From positions 1-25,198 of the forward strand of contig CAVFNZ010000024.1 in the NCBI GenBank assembly GCA_963624095.1: 25,198 nt of DNA. The letters run 5' to 3'. Of this stretch, positions 24,904 through 25,198 are shown one piece after another (position 1 is the stretch's first letter; every line of letters starts with the position of its first letter). The DNA comes from Phocaeicola_A sp963624095 (lineage in GTDB: Bacteria > Bacteroidota > Bacteroidia > Bacteroidales > Bacteroidaceae). The notes under the pieces are model-generated. The model did no database searches. It was not told the DNA's origin and saw only the letters and a program-made list of their open reading frames with translations. The position numbers were made by a program, and so were the translations under genes.

Positions 24904-25071
24904 CCATTCCGCCAATAAAAATAGGAAGAAACGAGAAAGGTGTAAGGATATGGAGCTGACCCAAAGAGAATGTGTGGGAACGGGGAGTTTACTACGCTAT
25001 TGATATTCAGTAAAGTAATGATTCGTCATGAAGAAAGATGGTGAAAAAGGTAAAATATTTCATGGAAAAGT
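24904..25071. other. Intergenic region between susC and tRNA-Gly promoters
   Basis: Together with the two flanking promoters this makes a gap of about 337 bases between susC and the tRNA. Apart from the promoters I see no gene, RNA or obvious hairpin; it is A/G-rich with several short poly-A stretches. Confidence 0.5.
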
Positions 25072-25102
25072 TTTGCGGATTGGCGGAAATAGCATACCTT
25101 TG
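25072..25102 (+). promoter_or_regulatory. Predicted promoter of tRNA-Gly
   Basis: TTTG at 25072-25075, a 19-nt spacer and TACCTTTG at 25095-25102 match the Bacteroidetes consensus exactly. The transcription start would be about 35 nt before the mature tRNA 5' end, so RNase P processing is implied. Confidence 0.7.
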
Positions 25103-25155
25103 CATCCGCAATCGAAAGAAAGAACGTTCGGTTGTAAGTAACAGGCGGAAATAGC
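25082..25155 (+). repeat. 12-bp direct repeat duplicating the tRNA-Gly 5' end
   Basis: GGCGGAAATAGC occurs at 25082-25093, within the tRNA promoter spacer, and again at 25144-25155, where its last 11 bases are the start of the tRNA. The two are 62 bp apart. Confidence 0.7.
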
Positions 25156-25198
25156 TCAGTTGGTAGAGCACAACCTTGCCAAGGTTGGGGTCGCGAGT
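25145..25198 (+). tRNA. tRNA-Gly (GCC anticodon), cut by the window edge
   Basis: The sequence opens GCGGAAATAGCTCAG (acceptor strand and D-arm start), continues TTGGTAGAGC (D-loop and stem), and has the anticodon arm CAACC-TTGCCAA-GGTTG with a perfect 5-bp stem and anticodon GCC. The variable loop and the beginning of the T-arm follow, and then the window ends. Recognition is secure although the 3' end is missing. Confidence 0.95.

Overview
This window reads as a chromosomal segment of a Bacteroidales bacterium (Bacteroides/Prevotella-like). Support comes from an adjacent SusC/SusD pair, a Bacteroidetes-type set of housekeeping genes (nspC, kdsB, panB, a pcrA/uvrD helicase, an HPPK-like protein), and repeated TAnnTTTG boxes with an upstream TTG or TTTG before many genes, which is the known -7/-33 promoter of this phylum. 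Genus assignment is inference; no 16S gene is present.

Layout. 1-1775: remains of a type I restriction-modification locus, in which the middle of HsdM (cut by the window edge) runs directly into the C-terminal third of HsdR in another frame, with hsdS and most of hsdR missing. 1796-2617 (-): a PP2C-like phosphatase. 2618-2928: a divergent intergenic region. 2929-4975: panB and an MFS transporter. 5068-5466 (-): a short HPPK-like protein. 5467-5934: a 468-base intergenic region with two copies of a palindrome-bearing promoter repeat flanking four tandem 22-bp units. 5935-7969: kdsB overlapping a catalytically degenerate M16 peptidase-like gene. 8150-10114: an exported MORN-repeat protein and an inositol-monophosphatase-family enzyme. 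10231-12716: a YhcH-family protein and a glycogen branching enzyme. 12780-14867 (-): a three-gene operon of DUF3298-like lipoprotein, rsmG and an MBL-fold hydrolase. 15024-18535: pcrA/uvrD helicase and nspC. 18571-24807 (-): a SusC/SusD uptake operon ending in a beta-lactamase-fold serine hydrolase. 25145 to the end: a tRNA-Gly(GCC) cut by the window edge.

Most genes are ordinary housekeeping. The least expected material is non-coding. A roughly 55-75 bp element occurs three times (2664-2740 minus, 5533-5597 plus, 5846-5911 plus). It carries a palindrome that stays symmetrical through a paired substitution in one copy, and it supplies the apparent promoter of the PP2C-like gene and of kdsB, while the third copy has lost its -7 box. 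Four tandem 22-bp units lie between the two kdsB-side copies. Other points of note are the hsdM-hsdR deletion scar, a HPPK-like protein and an M16 protein that each lack family catalytic residues, a branching enzyme of eukaryotic character, and a terminator hairpin built from the last codons of the gene it overlaps.
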